DNA of 64,000 nucleotides, taken from the NCBI GenBank assembly GCA_001584585.1, contig LSYV01000034.1, positions 1,086,778 to 1,150,777 of the forward strand, given 5' to 3'. The notes under the pieces are model-generated. The model was not told the DNA's origin. It ran no database searches and worked only from the letters and a program-made list of their open reading frames with translations. Source of the stretch: Gonium pectorale (lineage: Eukaryota; Chlorophyta; Chlorophyceae; Chlamydomonadales; Volvocaceae). Positions 43,163 through 53,568 of the stretch are shown here, in pieces. The translations under genes were made by a program, and so were the position numbers. Positions within the stretch are counted from its first letter, which is position 1, and each line of letters opens with the position of its first letter.

Positions 43163-46100
43163 TTAACGGGATCGCGGGGCCGAGCCCGATTTTTGCTGCC
43201 CCTCGTTGTCGTTCTTGAAGACAAAAGGCGGCGGCAGCGTGCAACCGTTCACCTCACAGATGTGCGACACGCCCGCGCCGCCGGCGGTTTTGGGCGGCGG
43301 GGGCCGCGCCGGCGCCACTGAAGAGCCCGCCGGCGGGACCGACGCCGGGGCCGCCGGCGACGCCTCAACGTCGATGACGGCGCCGCTGGGCGGCGGGAGC
43401 GCCGCGTACGCCTACAAAGGGCACGGATCCGAGTTGGTCACGGCCACTTGCACTCCAATGCTACCGTATAGGTGCTATCAGCGCGCAGAATGGAACGGCG
43501 TATTGACACTCTGCATCCGGCCTGTTCCCCTTTTGTCCACGGCGTCCAGGGCTGCTGAGCGCGGGATAATGATTAAACCTGTTCACTTACCAACTCTTCT
43601 CTTCAGTTCCGCCTGGGTTTCCGACGCCTCAAACCCCCGGTAGCGAGTCGCTCCTGAGCCGCATTCAGCGCCGTTCCCGACCCACCTGCTTCATGGTCAT
43701 GCGGTCGAAGGGCTTGAGCGCCGCCATGCCGTTAGCGCGCCACCCCGCAGCCGCCACGTCGAGCACCTCTCGGCGCCGCTGCTCGCCCAGCAGCTCGGGA
43801 AAGAAACGCGTGCCGGCAACCTGGGCGGGGCGGGGCGCGAAACGGTGGTAAATGAAAAGAGGCATCAGCATGAGACTCCAACCCCCGCTTGAAGCCCGTT
43901 TGAGGGGTGCGCGCTCAGCAGCTCGGAAGGGAAAGGAAGCGCAAGCCCGATATTCCAGCGGGGCACTACAGCAGCAGCAGCGTCGGCAGCAGCAGCGTCA
44001 ACAGCGGTCCCAGGGTACAGCAGCAAGGGTTTCGGGGCTCAACGGGGCTCACATTTCTGTCGCAACATCCCTGACACGGAAAAGGGCACGGACAAGACTG
44101 TGGAGCGGATACCTCACCCTCTCCCGGCACGGGCAAAGGGGCTCCATGTTGAGCATGCAATCGACGGGTGCCGTACCTGCTCCAGGTCCTCCAGCGGCAC
44201 CACGTAGGCGGACAGCGGCGTCCGCGCGTCGATGGGAGCGTTGGGCAGCACGAAGGCGCCCACGCCCACACTGCCGCGCGGCAGCGGGCTCTTGCCGTTG
44301 CGCAGCGGCCGCTCGTTGGCGCCCTTTCCGCCGTCGCCGCGCGTGTCGGCAAGGACGACCTTGTAGAAGTGCGTGGGCACCGCAACCAGGCCCGGCGGCT
44401 TCCCTGCAGCGGGCAGGTAGCGAGGTGAAGACGTGGCTCATGGCGAGTTGGGCGTGCTCTTCCTCGTATCAAGCTCGTCAACCCAGTTATGGAGCTGAAC
44501 CCACCGATCCAGTTGTGCGTCAGCGTCCACCTGCCGTCAGGCCCGCTCCCGCCAGCCGCCGGCTCCCCGGACTGTAGCGTCGGGAGCCACAACGGCCCGG
44601 TCACGACGTACACATCGCCAGCGACGTCTGAGGGGCCGGAGCGGTGGAAATGTAATTTGTGCATATGGGATTGTATGGATGAAAGCGGGCACGAGACAAC
44701 ATCGCAATGCATGAGAATGTGAGCCGATCGGGCGTTTCGCGGTGTCATCGCCGCACACTCGAGTTGGCTGCGGACGGCAACCTGTATCGCCATGTCCTGT
44801 TGTACTGCTGGGGCTGACGCGCAGCCCTCTGGCAGGCTGGTTTCACGCACGCCGCCTGGAAGACCTACCCGTCAGCTCCTTGCAGAAGCGCTCGAAGCGC
44901 GCCCAGTAATCCCGGTTGAAGCCCTTGCCAACCTGCAGGAGAATCGAGCATCCTCACAAAAACCTTAAGCAGACGTGTTACTGCCAGACAGAGCCGCCGC
45001 AGTGGTCTAGGGGTGGCAGTAGGCAAGCAGAGCAACGCACAGTTTCCTGGAACACATTCTGCCACACAGGTACTTGCCAGGAGCCTATTTCGCCATCTGT
45101 GTACGAAGCACCTGGGCTCCCCTCCATCACATAGCGCAAATCTCCTCAGACGAACTCCATGCATGTCGGAGGGCGCTCGCGGAATTAAGGGGCACTGACG
45201 GCGGGGCACCTACCTGCGGGCTAATGTTGACGAGACTAAACGTCTCGTCCATGGCCTTCTGGCTATCCTTGTGGTTGGCAGCGGGGGCCTGGCGGGCGGG
45301 GATGGAAGGGCGGCGCTCGGTCCCAGGCAGCACTTGACCCGTGTGACGCGGGCAGCCCTTGGGAACGGAGCCATGGCCTTTGCTGTAGCATTGCCTGACA
45401 CATGTCCCTCGACAGTGTACGCATGTAACCCTGGAGCCCCTGAACCCGAACATCTCGAGCGGCTACCAACACTACGTTGACGCTCACCAGGTGCCCGCGG
45501 TCATAGCCTGAGCCGCGGAAGTCGCTTAGCTTGGCGCTGAAGCGCGGGTCGACCCCCGGGTCTGGAAAAAACTCCGAGCGCTCCCTGGGCTCGGAGGGGA
45601 GGGGCGGGCGGGCGAGCGGGCGGGGCGCGCCCGTTGTAAGTGATGGTGCAGGGGCAATCGGTGAGGGACACCGCCCTGCAGCTTCACAGGGTTCTGCGAG
45701 CAGGGCGTGCGATCAGGACAGTGCACGTTGCTGGGCGCCTTGGCTGTTGGGGCAACAACGGGCTATGGGCCTTTGCAGCGACTGTGCGGGAGTCGGCAAG
45801 GCGCCGCACCTGGTGGCTTCGCCGCTCCAGGACGCGGGGGTCAGGTGCTCGATCACCCATTTTGCATTGCGCGTGCGATAGTCGTACGCCGCGACGAAGC
45901 CATCGTAGTCCCGTACGATCTCCGTTTCAGGCACGCCTGCAGCAACGGGCATCGCGCGTACGGCACCATGACTGACGTGTCTGGCAGTCTGGGCAGCCTG
46001 CAGAGGTGGGCGCGCAGGCCTCGCTCCCATCGGCGCCCCAAGACTACGCAGCAGCGGAGACCCTGAACCCGCGAGCCTTAGAGTGAACCTGTTTAAGCAG

Positions 46101-46789
46101 GCCCCTAGAGATAACTTCACGCTGCACCTTACCATACTTGAGGGCCGGGTGCTCTAGCTTGGCACCTGCGGCGGATGGCGTGGACCGCAGCGATGACAGC
46201 ACCGCCGTACGCCGTACGTGCAAGGCAGGTGGATGGCTCAGTGGTTGATTACAGCCAAGCACACGGGGGCAGCCGCTCGGAGGCTCTGACGCACCACATG
46301 TGGCTTATGGCAGGCGCAACATACCCAAAGACCCTCCACGTCCCCTAACAGAAAAGGAAAGTGAAACAGGGAAGACAACCTCTACAGTCATACAAGTCCG
46401 GAAGTGCGTTTTCCTTTTCAACACACGGAGCTGCGATGTTTCCAGCGGGGCGCCGAACTCAGGTCATGGCGGGCGAGGGAGACGCACCTAACACAGCCTT
46501 TCCCCAAAGAGTCACCTCCCCACGCACAAACGCGTCACGTGCAGTGTGCCCCTACCCAGCCCTCCTTCCCCCTTAAGCCTGTCTCGTGTGACGAAGACGC
46601 CACACCTGCTCGCGGCTCGGGCTTCTTGACAGCCGACAGGTAGAGATAGCACCCGCCAGCACCAACCGCCACGCCCACGCTGAACCCGACGATCAGCCTG
46701 GAGGTATCGAGCACAACCGTGATGCCTCCATATTTGCAAGGCAAAGGCGACGGCAGCTGAAGCTTTCACCCGCTCAAGACGCACCTCAT
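43163..46789 (-). CDS. ENDOG: Endonuclease G-like mitochondrial DNA/RNA nuclease
   Basis: A sugar-non-specific nuclease of the beta-beta-alpha-metal fold, normally in the mitochondrial intermembrane space, acting in mitochondrial DNA turnover and cell death. Eleven exons join in phase to 408 aa: 46789-46785, 46697-46606, 46165-46133, 45936-45810, 45584-45488, 45288-45214, 44932-44869, 44627-44505, 44403-44177, 43820-43686, 43411-43163. The N terminus MRLIVGFSVGVAVGAGGCYL is a hydrophobic anchor. Family markers in order: HPALKYGVPE, DGFVAAYDYRTRNAKWVIEH, FRGSGYDRGHLAPAANH (catalytic His about 117), ETFSLVNISPQVG (metal-binding Asn about 139), GFNRDYWARFERF, GDVYVVTGPLWLP, VAVPTHFYKVVLAD and GAFVLPNAPI. 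A 100-residue C-terminal extension is Pro/Ala-rich and ends in a Cys pair (HICEVNGCTLPPPF). The first coding exon is only five bases (ATGAG). Divergent from the methyltransferase gene. Confidence 0.93.
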
Positions 46790-47160
46790 TCACGCATCGC
46801 TTGTGTTCCAACGCTTATGCCTGCTATTCAGCCCTTGCGCTACCAACGTCGCCCGCGCGCTCCATGGTCTCGCCGTACTGATGCCTGTCGCCCTGCTCTT
46901 GCTCCGTTGCGCTCCTTATACTTTTGGTTGATTGATTCCGAGCCCCGCAGTTGCATGCAAGTGTGTCACCACAGTACGGCACCTTCCAGAAGGGTTGGCC
47001 TTTCTGCCAAGGCCTCACTGACCGCTCCAACCTCGTGCAAACTGAAGCTTCGTGTTAACGTGAGCTTATCCATGCCTCTCACGGGGCTTAGATACGGCAA
47101 GCAAGCACAGGAGAACAAGCCGCAGATACTATAGTGGCCGCGATTGGACTGAACACGGTT
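46790..47160. promoter_or_regulatory. Shared divergent promoter region, endonuclease G / methyltransferase
   Basis: 371 bp between opposite start codons. No specific element was recognised; the call rests on orientation. Confidence 0.5.
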
Positions 47161-49337
47161 ATGCCTGAAGAATACGTGGTCAAAAGGACAACAAGTGAGA
47201 GAGTCACTGTCCCGGTCCGCCCGCGCCCTGTTGGACCCGCCATCGACCCGCCTCTGCGCTCACGCAGTGCCCCAGTACGGAGAGTGCGAGTATTGGGATG
47301 AGCGCTACTCGCGGGAGCCGGCCGCGTTCGACTGGTACCAGGGCTTCACCGGCCTGCAGACAATTCTGCAGTCGGTCTACCCCATGGACTCCGTCCTGCT
47401 GCAGGCGAGTCAGGCTGGGCGTCGTGGGAGGAAGTATTCCCCGTCAACCCCCTTGCAGAAGGCCGACGCCTGTCCCATCTGCTGACGGAACTCTGCAGCG
47501 CAGGTCGGCGTGGGCAGCAGCCGTCTGCAGGAGGAGATGGTCCGCGCCGGGTGGCGTTCCATCATGAACATTGACTACAGCAGCGTGGTCATCAAGCACA
47601 TGTCTGACTTGCACTTCGGCGTAGCTGGGCTGGAGTACCGGGTAGCCGACGTCAGGTGGGGGTGGAGGCACTGGCGCGTGGCCAGTCGTAAGATATGCCC
47701 CGGGCCAAAGCACGAGATGTCTGTTCAGCATCACAGTAAAGCGTGTGATTGCCAACGCTTGCGCCTTGCCTATTCTTGCAACCATAGCGGCGTCCCAGGA
47801 TGGCCGTTAGGAGTGCTTGGCGGAGTGCTGCAGACTAAGGGCGCTTGTGCACTCGACCCTATCCAACTGTTTCAAGCTTGGTCCATTGTTCCCGATGCAT
47901 GCATACTCCACACAGGCACATGCCTGAGTTCCTGGCCAGCAGCTTCGACGGAGTGCTGGATAAAGGCACCCTTGACGCCATCCTGTGCGGCGAGAAGAGC
48001 GCGTCTCACGCAGCCGCCATGTTAAAAGAGTGCTTCAGGTATGGCATCTTCGTCTGTGCCACATTTGCTGCCTGGTCTGCGTAGCACCTGGATTCGCTCA
48101 ACGGCTCACGTGGTTGGTGCCAGCAGGCAGTTAGCCCGAGGGCACGTGCGGCGCGACGAGCAGCTGCTCGTCGTGCAACTGTCTGTGCCCCTGACCTGAA
48201 TGAACCAAGGGCACTCCCGTATAGCCGCAACACGCTACAACGGAGATGCTCCTGCCATCCCAGTTTACCATTGTCATCCGTTAATGGCGCCCTGTCGCAA
48301 CCACACCCGCAACGAAGTGCATTTCGGCCTGAGGCGGCTGAGAGGCTAGTTGGCAATGCACGTGGACAAGCTCGGGCAACTCCGCAGCGTCGCTCTGCAC
48401 GAGGCATCACCCGTTCGCATTGAGAATGTCCACATGTTGTGCATGTGCAGCAAACATTGTGCAATGGACCGGCCCTGCGCAGGGTGCTGCGGCCCGGCTG
48501 CTGCTTCATGCTCGTCTCGTACGGCGATCCGTCCAGCCGGCTGCCGTACCTGGAGGCGTTGACCGGCTGGGACATTACCGTGTTCGCACTGACAAAGCAG
48601 GAGGTCGTAGAGGCGCTTGATGCCGAGCCCGTGGTTCGGCCGTTGGTTAAGGGTGAGGTGTGATGAGGTGTGACATTTGCGGTTGGGCATGGTAGATGCT
48701 GGTGGCTGCGTCGCAGCAGCCAGCACTCCGGTTCAGAATGCAAGCAATATATTTGAGATCCCCTGCTGGATGCGGTATTATTCCCTATTGCATGCGCTTC
48801 TGACACACAAGCAAGGCGGGTGCACGTCAGCATCTGGCTATGTAGATTAAGAGGTGGTGCAACAAAACGTGCGAGACCGTCTCACTCACCGATGATGTAC
48901 TGCGCCTAACGATTTACCTCCCACTATGAACAAGAACCGCAGGTCCATACCCCGCCACCAACGCCGACTGCATGGATGCGCTGTCCGGCTTGGAGGGTAT
49001 GCACTTCGTTTACATCTGCCGCAAGCACGGAGAAGATGGCGACCAGGCTGCAGTGTGCCCGGGGCCGCAAACGGAGGCGGCCCAACACCAGCACCACCAC
49101 TCGGAGCGCCAGCAGCCCGCGGCGTCGAACGTTCCTCTGCGCGGAGCGGATGACACGGACGCGGACGCTAGCATTGACCCTGAGGCGCCAGAGGCTGCAA
49201 CCGCTTCTTCGGCGCCCGATGCGACACCCAACGGGATACCGGGCACGACAGCCCACAGGGCACATCTCCAGGAGCAAGGTATGGCCGGAAGTGATCCCTC
49301 GGAGCCAATGGATGCTGCTGACCAGAGGGGCTCTTGA
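47161..49337 (+). CDS. Class I SAM methyltransferase, EEF1AKMT4/METTL13-like
   Basis: A probable protein lysine methyltransferase of the seven-beta-strand class related to the elongation-factor-1A enzymes. Six exons join in phase to 336 aa: 47161-47194, 47268-47404, 47504-47655, 47916-48038, 48483-48652, 48943-49337. The opening YGECEYWDERYSREPAAFDW matches the family's EYWD.RY...DW start. Motif I reads SVLLQVGVGSSRL where Cys is usual at the third position. NIDYSSVVI carries the acidic SAM-ribose residue (Asp about 81). FDGVLDKGTLDAILCGE is the family's DKG(T)LDA block. VLRPGCCFMLVSYG is beta-strand 5, and GPYPATNADC plus MHFVYICRKHG close the fold. The last about 100 residues are an acidic, His/Gln-rich low-complexity tail. 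The intron after 47404 seems to use a GC donor (CAG|GCGAGT); a GT alternative one base later in phase would insert two residues. Substrate is inferred only. Confidence 0.85.
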
Positions 49338-50869
49338 CGCGTAGCCCGAACGTGTATTGGCTGGTGTGGAGTGGGTAATGAGCTTGAACAGAGGCATTTG
49401 CATCTTGCATACACGTAAGGCTGCGTGCTATGAGCAGTGTGCACATGCGCCTGAGAGCCAAAGAAAGTGGTCCTATTAAAACTATAATCATCCGCGGAAC
49501 TTTTCTGAACTAAGGTCTAGGTATTTAGGGTGCTCGCGAGCGTGTCCGAGTACCACGGATGCTGCATGCCTGAATGCAAACGAACGCATGGCGCTGCCCG
49601 GATCATGATATCGAGCCTGGGCTGTGCATCCAGGGTGGCTGGTGCTACGGTGCGCCTAGGGTTACACGTGGCAATGCGCGGTAGTGTAGGGGATTAAGGC
49701 TTGATGGGCTTGATGTCAGAATCGTCGTCTGCTGACGGGCTGCGGTATGATAATCAACAAGCGGCTTTGTGCGCGTTCTTTGCGCTGATTGCGTGATTTC
49801 TTACGCTGGCTCGCTAGTTTCAGGGCTGAGCGCGTGCTTAGGGTGACAAACAGTATGACCTGGTGTCAGTCACTGATAATGTTTCCGTCTTGGCAGGCAA
49901 GGGGTGAACTGCGCATCCAGGACGGTGGTGTCCCATGCCGTGCCGCGTCTAAATTCGGTGACCGAAGCGCTTGGTCAATTTCCATTTTCATCCCTTTCCC
50001 TTGAGCCCTCTCACGAGCACTTGAGCCCACCGCATGCGCAACGTATTGGGGCGAAGGGTCTCCTGGTACACGCTTGGGCGGTAAGCGTCTCGCAATCCCA
50101 TGCACCAGTCAGGCACGACGCAAACATTGCTTGCTTTGCCCTAAAACGGCCGGACCGCGTCAGGAACCGTACGCGCTTTCACCTTTCGCTCACATTAGTG
50201 GGGGTGCCTACGGAATCACAAGGATCCATCCCTGCTCACTATCACGGGCTGCACTGCTCCTAACACGACGGCATGAGAACATGGGAACCGCCGAAGGTTC
50301 AGAGGCCCCGGTAATCATCTCGTCAAGGCGCAGCTGCTTAGCTCGCCTGCATGTACTACCCGAGGTCAATCAATAGCGCCCGCATTTTCATGTGCATATG
50401 AAATGCATGTGGCAAACACAAGGAGCATCCGCCAAGTCCAGCACCTGGTCCCCGTCCGTGGTGCCCGAGGTGGTTGCATGGTACGGCCAAGAGCGGGGCT
50501 GGGCAGCTCTTGCAGCCAGAGCTTCCACGAAAAATGAACCCAGTGCAGCCCAATCAATGCAAGTGCCCAATGACTGGCCACCGCATCCGCCTCACGGACA
50601 CATGCGCTGCACCGCGCCCTGCTACTGAACACCCGCGATATTTGTTGCCGATGCTCGCTAGCCGGACGGTCCTTGCACTCCCGCATCTGTCTCCATCCAG
50701 TCCGTCAGCAGTGCCACACATAGAGCATGGAAACGCACAGTTCGTTCGTTCCTAAAGGGCGAGTACCGAGCCCCTGGCCACTCTGTTTGACGACTATATG
50801 CATGGTAATTACCCCTGCTACGGCACAGCCGCTATTAGTGTTATTTCATCAACATTAAGACCGAGGTCA
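49338..50869. other. Convergent intergenic spacer
   Basis: Between the 3' ends of the methyltransferase and sulfotransferase genes. A minus-strand frame near 50390-50560 reads protein-like for a short distance (DWAALGSFFVEALAARA) but has no family match or joining exons. No gene was supported. Confidence 0.4.
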
Positions 50870-53090
50870 TCAGAGGGTGTCGTGCTCTGCCTCCGTTGGG
50901 GGTGGCGGGGGCTTCTCCCACCCAAAGAATTGTAGATCCGTGGCATAGAATTCTGTGAGGGCCGTTACGCACGGCTCACCACACTGCCGGTACTTGTCAG
51001 CATAAACAAAAGCAGCCGCGTCTGAGCGGTTGAGGTGTGCTGCAGCGGAGCCCTTGTTGCGCCAAGTGGGTGGAGGAAGGACGATCTCCGGAAGGCGCTT
51101 GTCGCGGCGCTCGTTGATGAGCTCAACCGCTGCCTGCATGTCCTCCTCTAGCCGCTCGTACCTGAGGTAAACGGTAAATCAACACCTGTCAGTAAATTGG
51201 CAACATCTAGAGCCTGCTACGTTGCATCGGCCAACATGCAGCAAGGCCTACGGGACGGCCTAGATGGCCTTCAGACAGGTACTCCCGAGACTAGGACGGT
51301 ACCATCCCCGCCACCTGGTCTTTGTCCAGCGATGAACCCAGCCTTGATTGTGTTGCGCGCATACGCCATCGAGCCGTTCGGTGCCGCCTTCCCACGCACA
51401 GGGCACCACCGGCAAATAGACCACGGGTCTACCCGCCGCCCCGCATGGAACATTCGTTACATACCCAAGCGGTGGTCGCCCGTCAACTCACCTGATAACG
51501 AAGTCCACGACAAGCTTGTCCTCCGTGTCTACCATACACGGGCTGGCGGGCTCAACGTGGCAGAAGTCAAAGTTCCAGTGGCCTTCGCTGCGCTGGCCGA
51601 CGCCCTCCCGGAGGCCCTTCACGCAGCCGAACGTGTTGGAGATCTTCCCCAATAGAAAGGGGTCCCTGACAGCACGGCACGGAAAATGGGCCGTTGGATG
51701 ATGGTGCTCGGGAAAGGCACGCTGGCGGAGGTAAGGGTTGCCTAACGGCGCGGCACAGCGACCAGGGCATATGACATCAGAAGCGTGTTTGGACCTGGTA
51801 TGCTACGAGGATCCTTGAACTGCATAGCAATTGTTACCGGACTGTGCGGCACGGACAGCGTTGCAATCACGGCAACGGAGCTCCTACACGTCCACCGGTT
51901 TGCTCTGAAACCTCGGCGCTTTGCAGAGCGCTGCTGAACCGAGCGAGCTGCATCCTCCAGAGACGACATGGCTTCCAAACAGGTTCAGTGCATTCCCGTC
52001 CGCCACGCCCTTCCTAGCCCACCAGAGACATGCTGCGGCATCACCCGGCTCCCTCTTCTCCGCATCGTGTTCTCCTGCCCATGGCCCCGTGAATTAAACC
52101 ACGCCACCGCACCGTACTTGCAGAACTCGACAAAACTTGGCTGCGCGCAGGCCCCCTCCTTGTGATGCCACTTGTCGAATATGAACTGGTAGCCGCTGAC
52201 GGCCCGAGCCCACGGGTTGCGGGTACTCGTGATGACCAAGTACTCCCTCCACATGGCGTCCGGATCCTTGCCCTCGCTAATGAGTTTATCTGGCTCCATG
52301 CGCATCAAGCAAGTCGTTCCCGTGCCCTGACCATTCACGTCTCGAAGCACTTGACACAGCTCATGGTTCAGCATGAAATGCTTGATGGCTGTCAGAAAAG
52401 TAGAGGACGCCGTTTTGCGGTTGCGTATGAAGATGAACTTGTACTGAGGAACAATCCATACGCCGCAGATGTACGAGAGCGGGGGCTGGGGCGCCTTCGG
52501 GCTCATCCCTCCGGTGGAGAGCGTGAATTCTCGGAGCCAGACCTGCAGCAGAGCAGAGGGCCGGGCCTCCATGTGTATATGACCTTGCACATCGCAGACT
52601 GTGAAGGCATCCCGGCAGGTGTTGTGGCCTACGGTCGTGATCTCTCCATGCATGCAACCCGAGGGGGCCCAGACCATATGTCAGCATGGACACGTCCGCC
52701 GGCGCCTCCCCCCTCGTGCTTTGTACTACATTACCCGCCGCCAATCCCTGGCCGCACCTGAAACGGCGTAACGTCAAACCGCTCAAGACTGTACTTCTCC
52801 AGAGGCAGTGATCCCTCCTTCTCTGTGCGTCGGGCCAGTGCGGAAGGCGTCCCCACTAACCGCTCCCAGTACGTATGGCCATTTCGTTCCTCATCGGGTG
52901 GTGTTGGTGGCCGCGGTGGCGATGCCTCCACTGCCGTTGAACGCCTCCTGATGCGGCGCGCCGCTTCGTCGCCACGGCGACGCCCGCCACCCCGCAATCG
53001 GTCGGCCTCGCCCCGTCTGTGCTCCGCGCCATGACTGTATGACGACGACGCGAGCAGTATGATGACGAGTATGAGGTACCTCAATGACAT
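50870..53090 (-). CDS. Golgi-type sulfotransferase, type II membrane protein
   Basis: A PAPS-dependent sulfotransferase, expected to sulfate glycans in the Golgi lumen. Exons 53090-52758, 52542-52045, 51706-51492 and 51161-50870 join in phase to 445 aa. The second intron boundaries are the least certain: an alternative acceptor at 51665 exists but leaves the wrong phase with this donor. The start MSLRYLILVIILLASSSYSH is a signal anchor, followed by an Arg/Glu-rich stem. The 5'-phosphosulfate loop is FIRNRKTASSTF (about residues 149-160) and the 3'-phosphate site is ITSTRNPWARAVSGYQF (about 215-231), the order seen in the Sulfotransfer_2 family. The C-terminal domain has EGHWNFDFCHVE, KLVVDFVIRYERLEED and several cysteines. 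It is head-to-head with a GT61 glycosyltransferase, suggesting joint work on a cell-wall or secreted glycan. Confidence 0.86.
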
Positions 53091-53568
53091 TCGGGGCACC
53101 GTCTCCGATGGGTCATCCGCGAACCACTCCAGCTCTAGCAAAAAGGCGAATGTAAGCCTTAAGAACCGTATTTATCTGAGCAAGGCTGCCGGTATTAGCT
53201 GCAATCACAACTGCGTTCAAGTGTCCCTTCTGCAGAAGCGAGAACAACACCCCTGTAGGCCTTTGTTCGCTTATGCCCGTGCATGCAGCCCAGCAGCAAA
53301 TCCGAAGCGAGTAAGACTGTATGATAAACTGGCCAGACAAACACTATGGGCGTACGGTTTGGTAGACCGACACTGCGTACGTCGGTATGCAAAGCCCACT
53401 TTATGCAACAAACTTATCTACCAGCAAACATCCTGAAGCACGTATGAAATGGTAGTAGTCAAATTGCGTTGAAGGCGACAGCTCCAAAAGCCTTGGAGTT
53501 TCCCCCTGCATCTGGGCAGTAGCGATGACATGTCTGACTTACATAGTATAAAATTGTAGCTTTCCTTC
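53091..53568. promoter_or_regulatory. Shared divergent promoter region, sulfotransferase / GT61
   Basis: 478 bp between opposite start codons. A TATA-like AGTATAAAATT lies at about 53545-53555, only about 15-25 bases before the GT61 ATG; at that distance it is either fortuitous or implies a very short leader. Confidence 0.45.

Noticed and set aside
43852..44577. 241-codon plus-strand frame
   Set aside because: Antisense of endonuclease G exons and introns, Arg/Gln/Ala low complexity.
50370..50570. Minus-strand segment with YHATTSGTTDGDQVLDL
   Set aside because: Short, with no convincing start, splice partners or family. Listed only within the spacer entry.
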